Shown here piece after piece: positions 1-7,052 of a stretch of DNA of 48,905 bases. Source of the stretch: an uncultured Bacteroidales bacterium (lineage in GTDB: Bacteria; Bacteroidota; Bacteroidia; Bacteroidales; Bacteroidaceae); the NCBI GenBank assembly GCA_902775975.1, contig CACYOC010000036.1, positions 1 to 48,905 of the forward strand, given 5' to 3'. Each line of letters starts with the position of its first letter. The first letter of the stretch is position 1. The position numbers were made by a program, and so were the translations under genes. The notes below the pieces were generated by a model that did not search any database, had not been told where the DNA came from, and saw only the letters and a program-made list of their open reading frames with translations.

Positions 1-72
1 GCCCGGACGGACTCGAACCGTCGACATTCAGAACCACAATCTGACGCTCTAACCAACTGAACTACGGGCACC
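1..72 (-). tRNA. tRNA-His (GTG anticodon), 3' end cut by the window edge
   Basis: On the minus strand the sequence folds as a tRNA. The acceptor 5' strand is GTGCCCG (positions 65-71), preceded by the extra G-1 at 72 that is diagnostic of tRNA-His. The anticodon loop is TTGTGGT, with anticodon GTG, between TCAGA/TCTGA arms. The T arm is GACGG-TTCGAGT-CCGTC. Only five bases of the acceptor 3' strand (CGGGC) lie inside the window, so the last two paired bases, C73 and CCA are missing. Confidence 0.95.
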
Positions 73-141
73 ATGTTGGTTTTGCGGGTGCAAAGGTACA
101 GCAAATATTTGAGACTACCAAATATTTTCCGGAATATTTTT

Positions 142-1416
142 CTAAATCTTGTCTAATGCTTGACGAATGTCTGCCAGAATGTCTTCGACGTCCTCAATTC
201 CTACGGAGAGGCGGATGAGGTCGGGAGCAACGCCGGCTTCGCGCAGCTGCTCGTCGGAGAGCTGGCGGTGGGTATGGCTGGCGGGGTGCAGCACGCAGGT
301 GCGGGCATCAGCCACGTGGGTGACGATGGCGATGAGCTGCAGGGCATCCATGAAGCGTACGGCAGTCTGGCGGTCGCCCTTGACTCCGAAGGCGATGACG
401 CCGCAGGTGCCGTGGGGCATGTACTTCTGTGCCAGGGCGTAGTTCTTGTCGGAGGGCAGTCCGCTGTAGTGTACCCATGCCACGCGGGGATCGCTCTGCA
501 GGAACTCTGCCACGCGCTGGGCGTTCTCGCAGTGACGGGGCATGCGCAGATGGAGGGTCTCCAGACCGAGGTTCAGCAGGAAGGAGTTCTGCGGAGCGGG
601 GATGCTGCCGAGGTCGCGCATGAGCTGGGCGACGAGCTTGGTGGTGTAGGCCATCTTGCCGAAGGCCTTGGTGTAGGTCAGGCCGTGGTAGGACTCGTCG
701 GGGGTTGTGAGACCGGGGAACTTCTCATCCCACTCGAAGTTGCCGCTATCGACTACGCAGCCGCCGACTTGTGTGGCGTGACCGTCCATGTATTTCGTGG
801 TGGAGTGGGTGACGATGTCGGCGCCCCATTCGAAGGGACGGCAGTTGACGGGGGTGGGGAAGGTGTTGTCAACGATGAGGGGAACGCCATGCTTGTGGGC
901 GATGCGGGCAAACTTCTCGATGTCGAGAATCTGTCCGCCGGGGTTGGAGATGGTCTCGCCGAAGAGGGCTTTCGTATTGGGACGGAAGGCCTTGCTGATC
1001 TCTTCCTCGCTGGCTTCCTGTGACACGAAGGTACACTCGATGCCGAGTTTCTTGAGGGTAACGCCAAAGAGGTTGTAGGTGCCGCCATAGATTTCGTTGG
1101 AGGTGACGAAGTGGTCACCAGCCTCGCAGATGTTGAAGAGGGCGTAGAAGTTGGCCGCCTGACCGGAGGAGGTCAGCACGGCGCCTACACCGCCTTCGAG
1201 GGCTGCAATCTTGGCGGCTACAGCGTCGTTGGTGGGGTTCTGCAGACGGGTGTAGAAGTAGCCTTCCTTCTTCAGGTCGAAGAGGTCGGCCATCTCTTCG
1301 GTATTGTCATACTTGAACGTGGTGCTCTGGTAGATAGGGAGCACGCGGGGCTCTCCGTTCTTGGGTTTCCAGCCTCCTTGTACGCAGAGGGTGGCGGTTT
1401 TTGCTGTTTTTGTCAT
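142..1416 (-). CDS. metY: O-acetylhomoserine sulfhydrylase (Cys/Met metabolism PLP enzyme)
   Basis: This 424-aa protein is a fold-type I PLP enzyme of the Cys/Met metabolism family. It is expected to convert O-acetyl-L-homoserine plus sulfide to homocysteine in the cytosol, on the direct sulfhydrylation route to methionine. The length and the N-terminal pattern (TATLCVQGGW, YFYTRLQNPT) fit the MetY subgroup rather than the shorter MetB/MetC enzymes. The PLP lysine is K208 in HSTTKYMDGH, and D183 in IVDNTF should contact the pyridine nitrogen. The gene lies 58 bp downstream of ligA on the same strand and I see no promoter of its own, so it may be co-transcribed. Its whole leader is a 9-bp tandem repeat. 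No SAM riboswitch fits in the gap. The family call is firm; exact substrate preference is inferred. Confidence 0.93.
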   Translation of the reverse strand: MTKTAKTATLCVQGGWKPKNGEPRVLPIYQSTTFKYDNTEEMADLFDLKKEGYFYTRLQNPTNDAVAAKIAALEGGVGAVLTSSGQAANFYALFNICEAGDHFVTSNEIYGGTYNLFGVTLKKLGIECTFVSQEASEEEISKAFRPNTKALFGETISNPGGQILDIEKFARIAHKHGVPLIVDNTFPTPVNCRPFEWGADIVTHSTTKYMDGHATQVGGCVVDSGNFEWDEKFPGLTTPDESYHGLTYTKAFGKMAYTTKLVAQLMRDLGSIPAPQNSFLLNLGLETLHLRMPRHCENAQRVAEFLQSDPRVAWVHYSGLPSDKNYALAQKYMPHGTCGVIAFGVKGDRQTAVRFMDALQLIAIVTHVADARTCVLHPASHTHRQLSDEQLREAGVAPDLIRLSVGIEDVEDILADIRQALDKI

Positions 1417-1421
1417 TTTTT

Positions 1422-1481
1422 TATGGGTCTAATGGGTCTAATGGGTCTTATGGGCCTAATGGGCCTTATGGGCCTTATGGG
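1422..1481. repeat. 9-bp tandem repeat (six copies) between ligA and metY
   Basis: Six consecutive 9-bp units of the form (T/A)ATGGG(T/C)CT fill 1422-1475, followed by a partial copy to 1481. The first three units carry GGGTCT and the last three GGGCCT. The array contains the ligA stop codon (1475-1477) and ends six bases before the metY start codon, so it forms the whole ligA-metY junction. On the mRNA strand every unit reads as TAA/TTA plus a GGCCCA or GACCCA block. Confidence 0.9.
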
Positions 1482-3598
1482 GCGGTGTAGCGGGCAAGGA
1501 AGTCGTCCTCGGAGAGGATGGGGATGCCGAGCTGCTGGGCTTTTTTGTTCTTGCCTGACGTGGAGGTGACGTCGTTGTTGATGAGGAACGACGTGGAGCC
1601 GCTGACGGCTGATGCGACCTTGCCGCCCTGCGACTCGATGTAGGCTTTCAGCTCGTTGCGGTTCTTATAGTGATGTACGTCGCCTGTGATGACGAAGGTA
1701 AGGCCTTCGCAGAGGGTGCCTGCCGGTGTGATGTCGGGGTCGGTGACTTCGAGCTGGGCCAAGAGGCGCTGATAGCGCGCAAGGTTATGGGCGTCACGGA
1801 ACCAGCGGACGAAGGACGCGGACTTCTCGGGACCGATGCCATCGATGTGGGCGAAGACTTCCTCGGCGGGTGAACCGCCGAGCGCAGTGGAGCCTGCTGG
1901 AGAAGTGGCGAAGAGGTCAAGCTGAGTGACGGGGGCAACGGGAGGGGCAGGAACCTCGGCGGGTGAACCGCCGAGCGCAGTGGAACCCGACGGAGATACG
2001 TCGGGAGTGGTGGTAGTGGCGGTGGCCATGGAGACCAGGTCGGCGAGGGGGTGGGCGGCGAGGAGGCGCTTGCAGACGTCGAGGCCGCAGAGGGGAATGT
2101 TGAGGGCGTAGAGCAGCCGGTGTGCCTCTACGTTGCGCGACTTGTCGATGCTGCGCATGATGTTGGACGCTGACTTCTCGCCGAAGCCTTCCATGAGCGA
2201 CAGCTCACGGATGTGGCTGCGCAAGTCGTAGATGTCGGCATACTCGCTGACCCAGCCGAGGTTGATGAACTTGGCGAGGGTCTGTTCGGAGATGCCGTCG
2301 ATGTTCATGCCCTCCTTGGAGACGAAGCGCGCAAACTTGCGCAGCTGCTTGGCAGGGCAGTCGGCATTGGTGCAGTGCAGGGTCTTGGTGCCACTGGCCT
2401 CGCTGGTTCTTACCACGGCGGGGGCATGGCAGACGGGGCATTGGCTTGGAACGGTGAACGCTCCGATGCGCTCCGTGACCTGGATGACCTTGGGGATAAT
2501 CTTGTTGGCCTTGATGACGCTGAGACGTGTTCCAGGACCGCCGATGCCCAGTCGCTCGCACTCGCTGATGTTGCACAGTGAGGCGCGTTGTACGGTGGTT
2601 CCCTCCAGCTCGACGGGCTGGAAGATGGCCACTGGCGATATGGTGCTGGCGGCACACGACCACTCTATCTCTTTCAAGACGGTATCGGCACTCTCGTCCT
2701 GCCATTTAAAGGCCAGTCCTGCACGGGTGGCATGATGGCCTGTGACGCTGCCCGTCTGTGCATAGTCCGTATCGTCGTAGCAGATGACGAGGCCATCGAC
2801 GGGAAAGGGATTCTGGCGGGAGGTGACTTTTTGGGTGAAGACGGCTAACCCGTCTTCCACTGCAGTTGTTGCGGGATGTTCCAGGAAGAGTCGCTCGACG
2901 GTGTGGAAGCCCTGCTGGTCGAGCCACGCCATGCGGTCGCCCCAGCTTACTATGGTTTCCTCTATATATACTAAGGTGAAGGGTATCCACTGAATGTGGC
3001 GCTGGCGCACCTCGTCGATGTCCTTCAGTGTCAGCGAGCCGGAAGCGAGGTTGCGCGGGTTGGCATAGTCCTCGCCACTCTCCATGAGGAAGCGGTCGAA
3101 GTCGTCGTAGCTGATGACTGCCTCGCCGCGAATGACGAGATGACCGTGGTAGTCGATGGTCTTGGGAATGCCGCTAATGGCGCTGGCGAGATGTGTGATG
3201 TTGGTACCGATGTGGCCATTGCCACGGGTAACGACTTTCGACAGTTTTCCGCCATCGTAAGTGACAACGAGCGTCAGGCCGTCCAACTTCCACGAAATCC
3301 AGATGGGGCGCTCTTCAGCCCACTTGACGAGGTCGTCAACCAGCTTGGTCTTTGCCAAGGAGAGTGCGGCAAACTCGTGCTCCTCCTTCTGGCCGACGAT
3401 GGCGTCCTCGGAGACTTTCTGCGTGGGAGAGTCGGGCAGGGTAGTGCCGGTGAGCTGCTCCAACTGGCGCAACTCGTCGAAACGGGCATCCCACTCGTAG
3501 TCCGTCATGCGCTCAGCGCGGCCGTTGTAATAGGCGTCGCTGGCCTCGTTGAGCTCGCGAACGAGCTGTTGCATTCTCAGTATTCTATCGTCTGCCAT
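1475..3598 (-). CDS. ligA: NAD-dependent DNA ligase, divergent LigA-type with a repeat-derived insert
   Basis: This 707-aa protein has the full LigA layout: N-terminal Ia domain, adenylation domain, OB fold, four-Cys zinc finger (CPVC...CTNADC), helix-hairpin-helix region (NIDGISEQTL, IDGIGPEKSA) and a C-terminal BRCT domain from about residue 635. The AMP-accepting lysine is K104 in WKLDG. Several motifs differ from canonical LigA: WKLDGLTLV instead of EPKxDG, TRGNG instead of TRGDG, and NPRNLASGSL instead of NPRNAAAGSL. As far as I recall, these variants match a second ligase type common in Clostridia, so the chromosome may carry a canonical ligA elsewhere. Residues about 528-579 are an insert made of repeated Thr/Pro/Ser/Gly-rich peptide between the helix-hairpin-helix motifs, and this explains the extra length over the usual ~665 aa. 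The enzyme seals nicks using NAD+. Confidence 0.9.
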   Translation of the reverse strand: MADDRILRMQQLVRELNEASDAYYNGRAERMTDYEWDARFDELRQLEQLTGTTLPDSPTQKVSEDAIVGQKEEHEFAALSLAKTKLVDDLVKWAEERPIWISWKLDGLTLVVTYDGGKLSKVVTRGNGHIGTNITHLASAISGIPKTIDYHGHLVIRGEAVISYDDFDRFLMESGEDYANPRNLASGSLTLKDIDEVRQRHIQWIPFTLVYIEETIVSWGDRMAWLDQQGFHTVERLFLEHPATTAVEDGLAVFTQKVTSRQNPFPVDGLVICYDDTDYAQTGSVTGHHATRAGLAFKWQDESADTVLKEIEWSCAASTISPVAIFQPVELEGTTVQRASLCNISECERLGIGGPGTRLSVIKANKIIPKVIQVTERIGAFTVPSQCPVCHAPAVVRTSEASGTKTLHCTNADCPAKQLRKFARFVSKEGMNIDGISEQTLAKFINLGWVSEYADIYDLRSHIRELSLMEGFGEKSASNIMRSIDKSRNVEAHRLLYALNIPLCGLDVCKRLLAAHPLADLVSMATATTTTPDVSPSGSTALGGSPAEVPAPPVAPVTQLDLFATSPAGSTALGGSPAEEVFAHIDGIGPEKSASFVRWFRDAHNLARYQRLLAQLEVTDPDITPAGTLCEGLTFVITGDVHHYKNRNELKAYIESQGGKVASAVSGSTSFLINNDVTSTSGKNKKAQQLGIPILSEDDFLARYTAP
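1861..2017 (-). repeat. In-frame palindromic repeat insert within ligA
   Basis: The segment encodes ligA residues ~528-579. A 31-bp unit is perfectly duplicated (1861-1891 and 1954-1984). Each copy holds hairpin B with 8-bp arms CTCGGCGG/CCGCCGAG and a 5-nt loop (1862-1882, 1955-1975). Next to the second copy lies hairpin A (1986-2005), with 7-bp arms CCCGACG/CGTCGGG. The corresponding hairpin next to the first copy is degenerate. The encoded words are TTTPDVSPSGST and STALGGSPAE. The same modules occur inside prmA. Confidence 0.9.
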
Positions 3599-3623
3599 AA
3601 GTACTTTTTGCTTTTTGCGAACG

Positions 3624-3631
3624 CAAAGGTA
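3624..3631 (-). promoter_or_regulatory. ligA promoter -7 box
   Basis: Minus-strand TACCTTTG, the Bacteroidetes -7 consensus, lies 26 bp ahead of the ligA ATG, with an AT-rich upstream region. No sharp -33 box is visible. Confidence 0.6.
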
Positions 3632-3640
3632 CGAAAATAT

Positions 3641-3671
3641 TTGGAAATTGGAAAAATATTACGTACTTTTG
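3641..3671 (+). promoter_or_regulatory. Promoter for the gene remnant and TonB-dependent receptor
   Basis: TTGG at 3641-3644 and TACTTTTG at 3664-3671 are separated by 19 bp, which matches Bacteroidetes -33/-7 spacing. Transcription would run through the 35-codon remnant into the receptor gene. It lies back to back with the ligA promoter. Confidence 0.65.
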
Positions 3672-3702
3672 CACATGATTTAACGAAACATAGCGAAAAG
3701 AG

Positions 3703-3810
3703 ATGCAGAAACTGTTCTTTGAACTGATACGCGTGGCGTTAGGACAGCAGGATTGCGTGGACCGTGCGCCGCTGACCGAGGAATGGTCTGAGCTGTATCA
3801 TTTGTATTGA
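3703..3810 (+). pseudogene. 35-codon remnant of a nucleotidyltransferase-type gene (N-terminus only)
   Basis: An ATG opens a 35-aa frame (MQKLFFELIRVALGQQDC..., ending in EEWSELYHLY) that stops at TGA 3808-3810. The sequence resembles the first residues of a nucleotidyltransferase-family protein widespread in Bacteroidetes (pattern FELLRIALG...W..LY), which normally continues for several hundred residues. The gene therefore appears truncated, with its promoter and start retained. Its stop overlaps a TTG codon in frame with the downstream receptor (TTGA), so the remnant may now serve as a translated leader. The family assignment is from memory and moderate; the truncation depends on it. Confidence 0.45.
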
Positions 3811-3827
3811 GACACAAAATAAACAAG

Positions 3828-5855
3828 ATGAATAGTCTAATTCCGTTGCTGGCTTTGGCTGTTGTTACGCCGATGTCAGCACAAACACCGACAGACACCA
3901 CAGACTGTGACCACATGCACCACCTGCAGGAGGTAGTGGTGACTGGCCTGACAGGACAGACACGTATGAACCAGTTGCCGGCACCGATGCTGGTCATTCA
4001 TCCACGCCTGTTGCAGGAGACATCATCCACGAACATCATCGACGCCCTGGCACATCAGCCGGGAGTCAGTCAGATAACAACCGGCAGCGGCATCTCGAAA
4101 CCCGTTATCCGCGGTCTGGGCTATAACCGCATCGTCACGGTCGTTGACGGCGTGCGGCAAGAGGGTCAGCAGTGGGGCGACGAGCACGGCATAGAAGTCG
4201 ATGCGCAGACCGTCAATTCCGCCGAGATTCTGAAAGGTCCCGCGTCGCTGATGTATGGCTCGGACGCGATGGCAGGCGTGCTGGTGTTGCACGATGCTCC
4301 CCTGATGGCTGATGGAAAGATGGCTGCACACTTGGGAGGAGAGTATCAGTCGAACAACAAGCTGCTGGACTACACCGTGAATTTTGCCGGACGTCAGAAA
4401 GCCTTTGTGTGGAACTGGCGATGGAGTCAGAAGGATGCCGGCGAATATAGGAACAAGGTCGATGGCCGTGTGCCTGGGTCGCAGTTCAAGGAACGTGCCG
4501 TCAAGGGAATGATGGGCGTCAATCAGGACTGGGGCCACTCGCACCTGAAGTTGTCATACTACTACATCCGCCCGGGAATGATTGAAGGTGGGCGTCATGT
4601 CGAGACCAACGAGTTGGAACCTTCGGATGCCTTTCAGCGCATACAGCACTATAAAGCCCTGTTGGACAACTCGTTCAATATTGGCGAGGGCTCGCTGAAG
4701 GTGTTGGTGGGTTATCAGCAGAACCGCCGTCAGGAGTATGAGAATGCTGAGACGCCAGGACTGGACTTCCGTCTGCATACCATGAACTACGACGTGCATT
4801 ACCTGTTAGCCCATCAGGAGGCGTGGCAGTTTGCCGGCGGCGTCTCGGGCATGTGGCAACGGTCGCAGAACCTGGGTACGGAGTATCTGATACCCGCCTA
4901 CCGGCTGTTCGACATAGGAGCCTTTGCCTCCGTGACACACCATATAGAGAGCCTGACGCTGAGCGGCGGTCTGCGCTTCGACAACCGCAGCCTGCACAGC
5001 TATGCGCTGGAGGACAAGGGAGAACTTCGCTTCATGGATTTCTATCGCAGTTTCCGTGGACTGACAGGGTCGTTAGGTGCTATCTATAACATCACCGAGC
5101 GGCTGGACGTCCGCCTGAATGTGTCGCACGGCTTCCGCGCTCCGAACCTGAGCGAGTTAGGCAGCAACGGCGAGCATGAGGGAACGTTCCGCTTCGAGCA
5201 CGGCAACCAAGACCTGAAGGCTGAGCAGAGCTGGCAGTTAGACCTGGGAATGGACTTCTCGTCCGAGTTCGTCACGGCGCAGCTGTCGCTGTTTGCCAAC
5301 CACATCTCGAACTACATCTTCTTAGAACGCGAGTCGCCGCTGACCAACGACTATCGCTACCAGCAGGGCACGGCGCGCCTGCTGGGCGGCGAGGTGGCTG
5401 TCGATATGCACCCGTTGGAACGGTTGCACTTTGAGAACACCTTCTCGTATGTCAACGCCCGACAACTGCACCAGCCGCGAGAGAACCGCTGGCTGCCCTT
5501 CACGCCAGCACCGCGCTGGACCAGCAACCTGCGTTACGACATCATTCGCAACGGACGGACGCTGAACAACACCTTCGTGGCGATGGGACTGGAGTGCTAC
5601 CTGAAGCAGTCGAACGTGCGAACGGTCAACGCAACGGAGACCGCCACGCCTTCATATACGCTGCTGAACATGACGGCAGGAACCGACCTGCGCTATAAGC
5701 TGCGTAAGGTGGCGTCGCTCTTTGTGAGTGTGCAGAACCTGACGAACCGTGCCTACCAGTCGCACCTGAGTCGACTGAAGTATGCCGACGGCCCCGGCAT
5801 CTGCAACATGGGGCGTTCGTTCAACGTGAAGCTGCTGGTGCCGATTAACTTGTAA
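3828..5855 (+). CDS. TonB-dependent outer-membrane receptor, possibly for zinc or another metal
   Basis: From ATG 3828 the protein has 675 aa. The seven extra codons from TTG 3807 would only lengthen the region before the signal peptide. The signal peptide (MNSLIPLLALAVVTPMSAQ) is followed by a short His/Asp/Cys-rich stretch (DTTDCDHMHH) and a TonB box-like LQEVVVTG. The plug domain follows (about residues 40-160, with the VVDGVRQEGQQWGDEHG and EILKGPASLMYGSDAMAG motifs), then a 22-strand-type barrel that ends in the aromatic/hydrophobic C-terminus typical of the family. The DGVRQEGQQWGDEHG plug motif and the FRAPNLSELGSNGEHEGTFRFEHGN barrel region resemble ZnuD-like zinc receptors, and the N-terminal His cluster would suit metal binding. 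No SusD partner or siderophore genes are adjacent. The receptor call is firm; the substrate is inference. Confidence 0.9.
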   Translation: MNSLIPLLALAVVTPMSAQTPTDTTDCDHMHHLQEVVVTGLTGQTRMNQLPAPMLVIHPRLLQETSSTNIIDALAHQPGVSQITTGSGISKPVIRGLGYNRIVTVVDGVRQEGQQWGDEHGIEVDAQTVNSAEILKGPASLMYGSDAMAGVLVLHDAPLMADGKMAAHLGGEYQSNNKLLDYTVNFAGRQKAFVWNWRWSQKDAGEYRNKVDGRVPGSQFKERAVKGMMGVNQDWGHSHLKLSYYYIRPGMIEGGRHVETNELEPSDAFQRIQHYKALLDNSFNIGEGSLKVLVGYQQNRRQEYENAETPGLDFRLHTMNYDVHYLLAHQEAWQFAGGVSGMWQRSQNLGTEYLIPAYRLFDIGAFASVTHHIESLTLSGGLRFDNRSLHSYALEDKGELRFMDFYRSFRGLTGSLGAIYNITERLDVRLNVSHGFRAPNLSELGSNGEHEGTFRFEHGNQDLKAEQSWQLDLGMDFSSEFVTAQLSLFANHISNYIFLERESPLTNDYRYQQGTARLLGGEVAVDMHPLERLHFENTFSYVNARQLHQPRENRWLPFTPAPRWTSNLRYDIIRNGRTLNNTFVAMGLECYLKQSNVRTVNATETATPSYTLLNMTAGTDLRYKLRKVASLFVSVQNLTNRAYQSHLSRLKYADGPGICNMGRSFNVKLLVPINL

Positions 5856-5871
5856 CGAGGAAAACGAGCGG

Positions 5872-6894
5872 TTACCGCTGGAAAACCATGCACGCCCAGT
5901 CGCCGTCGGTCTTGGTGGCGGTGAGCGTGAGTCCTAACGACTGTGCTTTGCTTTCGAGCAGGGCGCAGTCGCTTTCGTAGAAGCCGCTGAGGATGAGCGT
6001 GGCGCGGGGCGCCATGACGCTGACGAAGCGCGGCATGTCCTGCAACAGGATGTTGCGGTTGATATTGGCGAGGACGAGGGAGAAACCCACCGGAGAAGCG
6101 GCGGGAGTGGTGGTGGAGCCCGACGGAGAAGCGGCGGAAACCTCGGCGGGTGAACCGCCGAGCACAGTGCTGTTTCCGCCGAGCACAGTGCTATCGCCGC
6201 AGAGGACAGTGAGGCGGTCATCGACGTGGTTGATGACGGCATTGTGGCGGGTGTTATCGGTGCTCCACTCGTCTATGTCGTAGGCAACGCAGGAGGCGGC
6301 GCCCAACTTCAGGGCGCAGATGCCCAAGATGCCCGTGCCGCAGCCGCAGTCGAGGACGCGCTGGTGCTGGAGGTCCATGGCGAGCAGGGTGGCGCATATC
6401 ATGCGGGTCGTTTCGTGAGTGCCGGTGCCGAAGGCGAGGTGTGCGTCGATCTCGATGGAGAGGGAACCCGACGGAGAACCCGCTGGAGAAACAGCGGGAG
6501 TGGTGGTGGAACCCGACGGAGATACGTCGGGAGTAGTGGTGGGCAAGTGGCGGCCATCGTGGATGATGAGCGTAAGGGCAGAAGTCTCGCCGCTCACCTC
6601 TCGCCTCTCACCTCTGACAACGATGGGTTCGAAGCCTTCCTGCTCCCATTGTTCGTTCCAGTCGCGGTCTTCCGCCTCGCGTACCTTATATTTAATAGAG
6701 GAGGGGAAGGGGAAGGCGTCGAGGGCGAGTCGCAGGGCGTCTTCGTCGTAGAGCGACTGCTGGATGTAAGCCTTCAGACCATCGGCGGTCTGCTCGAAAC
6801 TTTCGCAACCGGCTTCGCCAGCCAGCGCGGAGAGCACGTCCTGAGCATCTTCGGTACAGGGCGTAAGGGTGAAATCTATCTCGAAATACTTCAT
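5872..6894 (-). CDS. prmA: Ribosomal protein L11 methyltransferase with two repeat-derived inserts
   Basis: PrmA methylates ribosomal protein L11 using S-adenosylmethionine. The N-terminal substrate-recognition domain starts MKYFEIDFTL. The SAM-binding Rossmann domain shows AFGTGTHETT, VLDCGCGTGILGICALKLGA, and LVLANINRNILLQD, the N-[IL]-N-type motif. The product has 340 aa where about 280 is usual. The excess is two inserts of Thr/Pro/Ser/Gly-rich repeat peptide, at residues ~118-144 (just before the IEIDAHLAFGTG strand) and ~235-270 (between the GD turn and the LVLANINRN strand). Both fall at loop positions, so activity may be kept. The gene converges with the TonB receptor (16 bp gap) and is divergent from the Tyr/Gly-rich gene. 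A TAATTTTG -7 box lies near 6941-6948 on the minus strand. Confidence 0.93.
   Translation of the reverse strand: MKYFEIDFTLTPCTEDAQDVLSALAGEAGCESFEQTADGLKAYIQQSLYDEDALRLALDAFPFPSSIKYKVREAEDRDWNEQWEQEGFEPIVVRGERREVSGETSALTLIIHDGRHLPTTTPDVSPSGSTTTPAVSPAGSPSGSLSIEIDAHLAFGTGTHETTRMICATLLAMDLQHQRVLDCGCGTGILGICALKLGAASCVAYDIDEWSTDNTRHNAVINHVDDRLTVLCGDSTVLGGNSTVLGGSPAEVSAASPSGSTTTPAASPVGFSLVLANINRNILLQDMPRFVSVMAPRATLILSGFYESDCALLESKAQSLGLTLTATKTDGDWACMVFQR
6085..6192 (-). repeat. In-frame palindromic repeat insert 2 within prmA
   Basis: The segment encodes residues ~235-270 (STVLGGNSTVLGGSPAEV... through SGSTTTPAASPVG). It contains hairpin B (6142-6162; arms CTCGGCGG/CCGCCGAG, identical to ligA) and two hairpin A variants (6086-6105 and 6119-6138). 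In the coding RNA the 6086-6105 stem pairs CCCGCCG with CGGTGGG using one G-U pair. In the other strand this would be an A-C mismatch. Confidence 0.88.
6463..6543 (-). repeat. In-frame palindromic repeat insert 1 within prmA
   Basis: The segment encodes residues ~118-144 (TTTPDVSPSGST then TTPAVSPAGSPSGS). Hairpin A at 6512-6531 is identical to the ligA copy, and the flanks match it as well. The neighbouring copy at 6479-6498 has arms CCCGCTG/CAGCGGG. Both arms changed together, so the 7-bp stem is kept while the peptide becomes PAVSPAG. Confidence 0.88.
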
Positions 6895-6987
6895 GAAATA
6901 TGTTGCGCTTTGTTGTTTATAGTGTTAAATTTGGATGCAAAATTACAAAAAATAGGGAAAAACCTACGCTGTCTTAGGGTTTTTCCT

Positions 6988-7018
6988 TACTTTTGCATAG
7001 AAAAACGTAGTATTTTTG
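6988..7018 (+). promoter_or_regulatory. Promoter region for the Tyr/Gly-rich protein gene
   Basis: Two -7-type boxes, TACTTTTG (6988-6995) and TATTTTTG (7011-7018), precede the gene. An imperfect inverted repeat (AAAAACCTA at 6958-6966 with TAGGGTTTTT at 6975-6984) sits just upstream. Initiation from the second box would start near 7023, which favours the ATG at 7053 over the GTG at 7023. Confidence 0.5.
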
Positions 7019-7052
7019 CATCGTGAAAAGATATAATAAACCCTATAAGCGT

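Noticed and set aside
1-141. SAM riboswitch for metY
   Set aside because: This side is downstream of metY. The upstream gap is only 58 bp and filled by the 9-bp repeat, so no riboswitch fits.
160-1023. Long plus-strand frame of 287 codons
   Set aside because: It lies antisense within metY and its product is a Gly/Val-rich shadow without motifs. The GC-rich codons of metY explain it.
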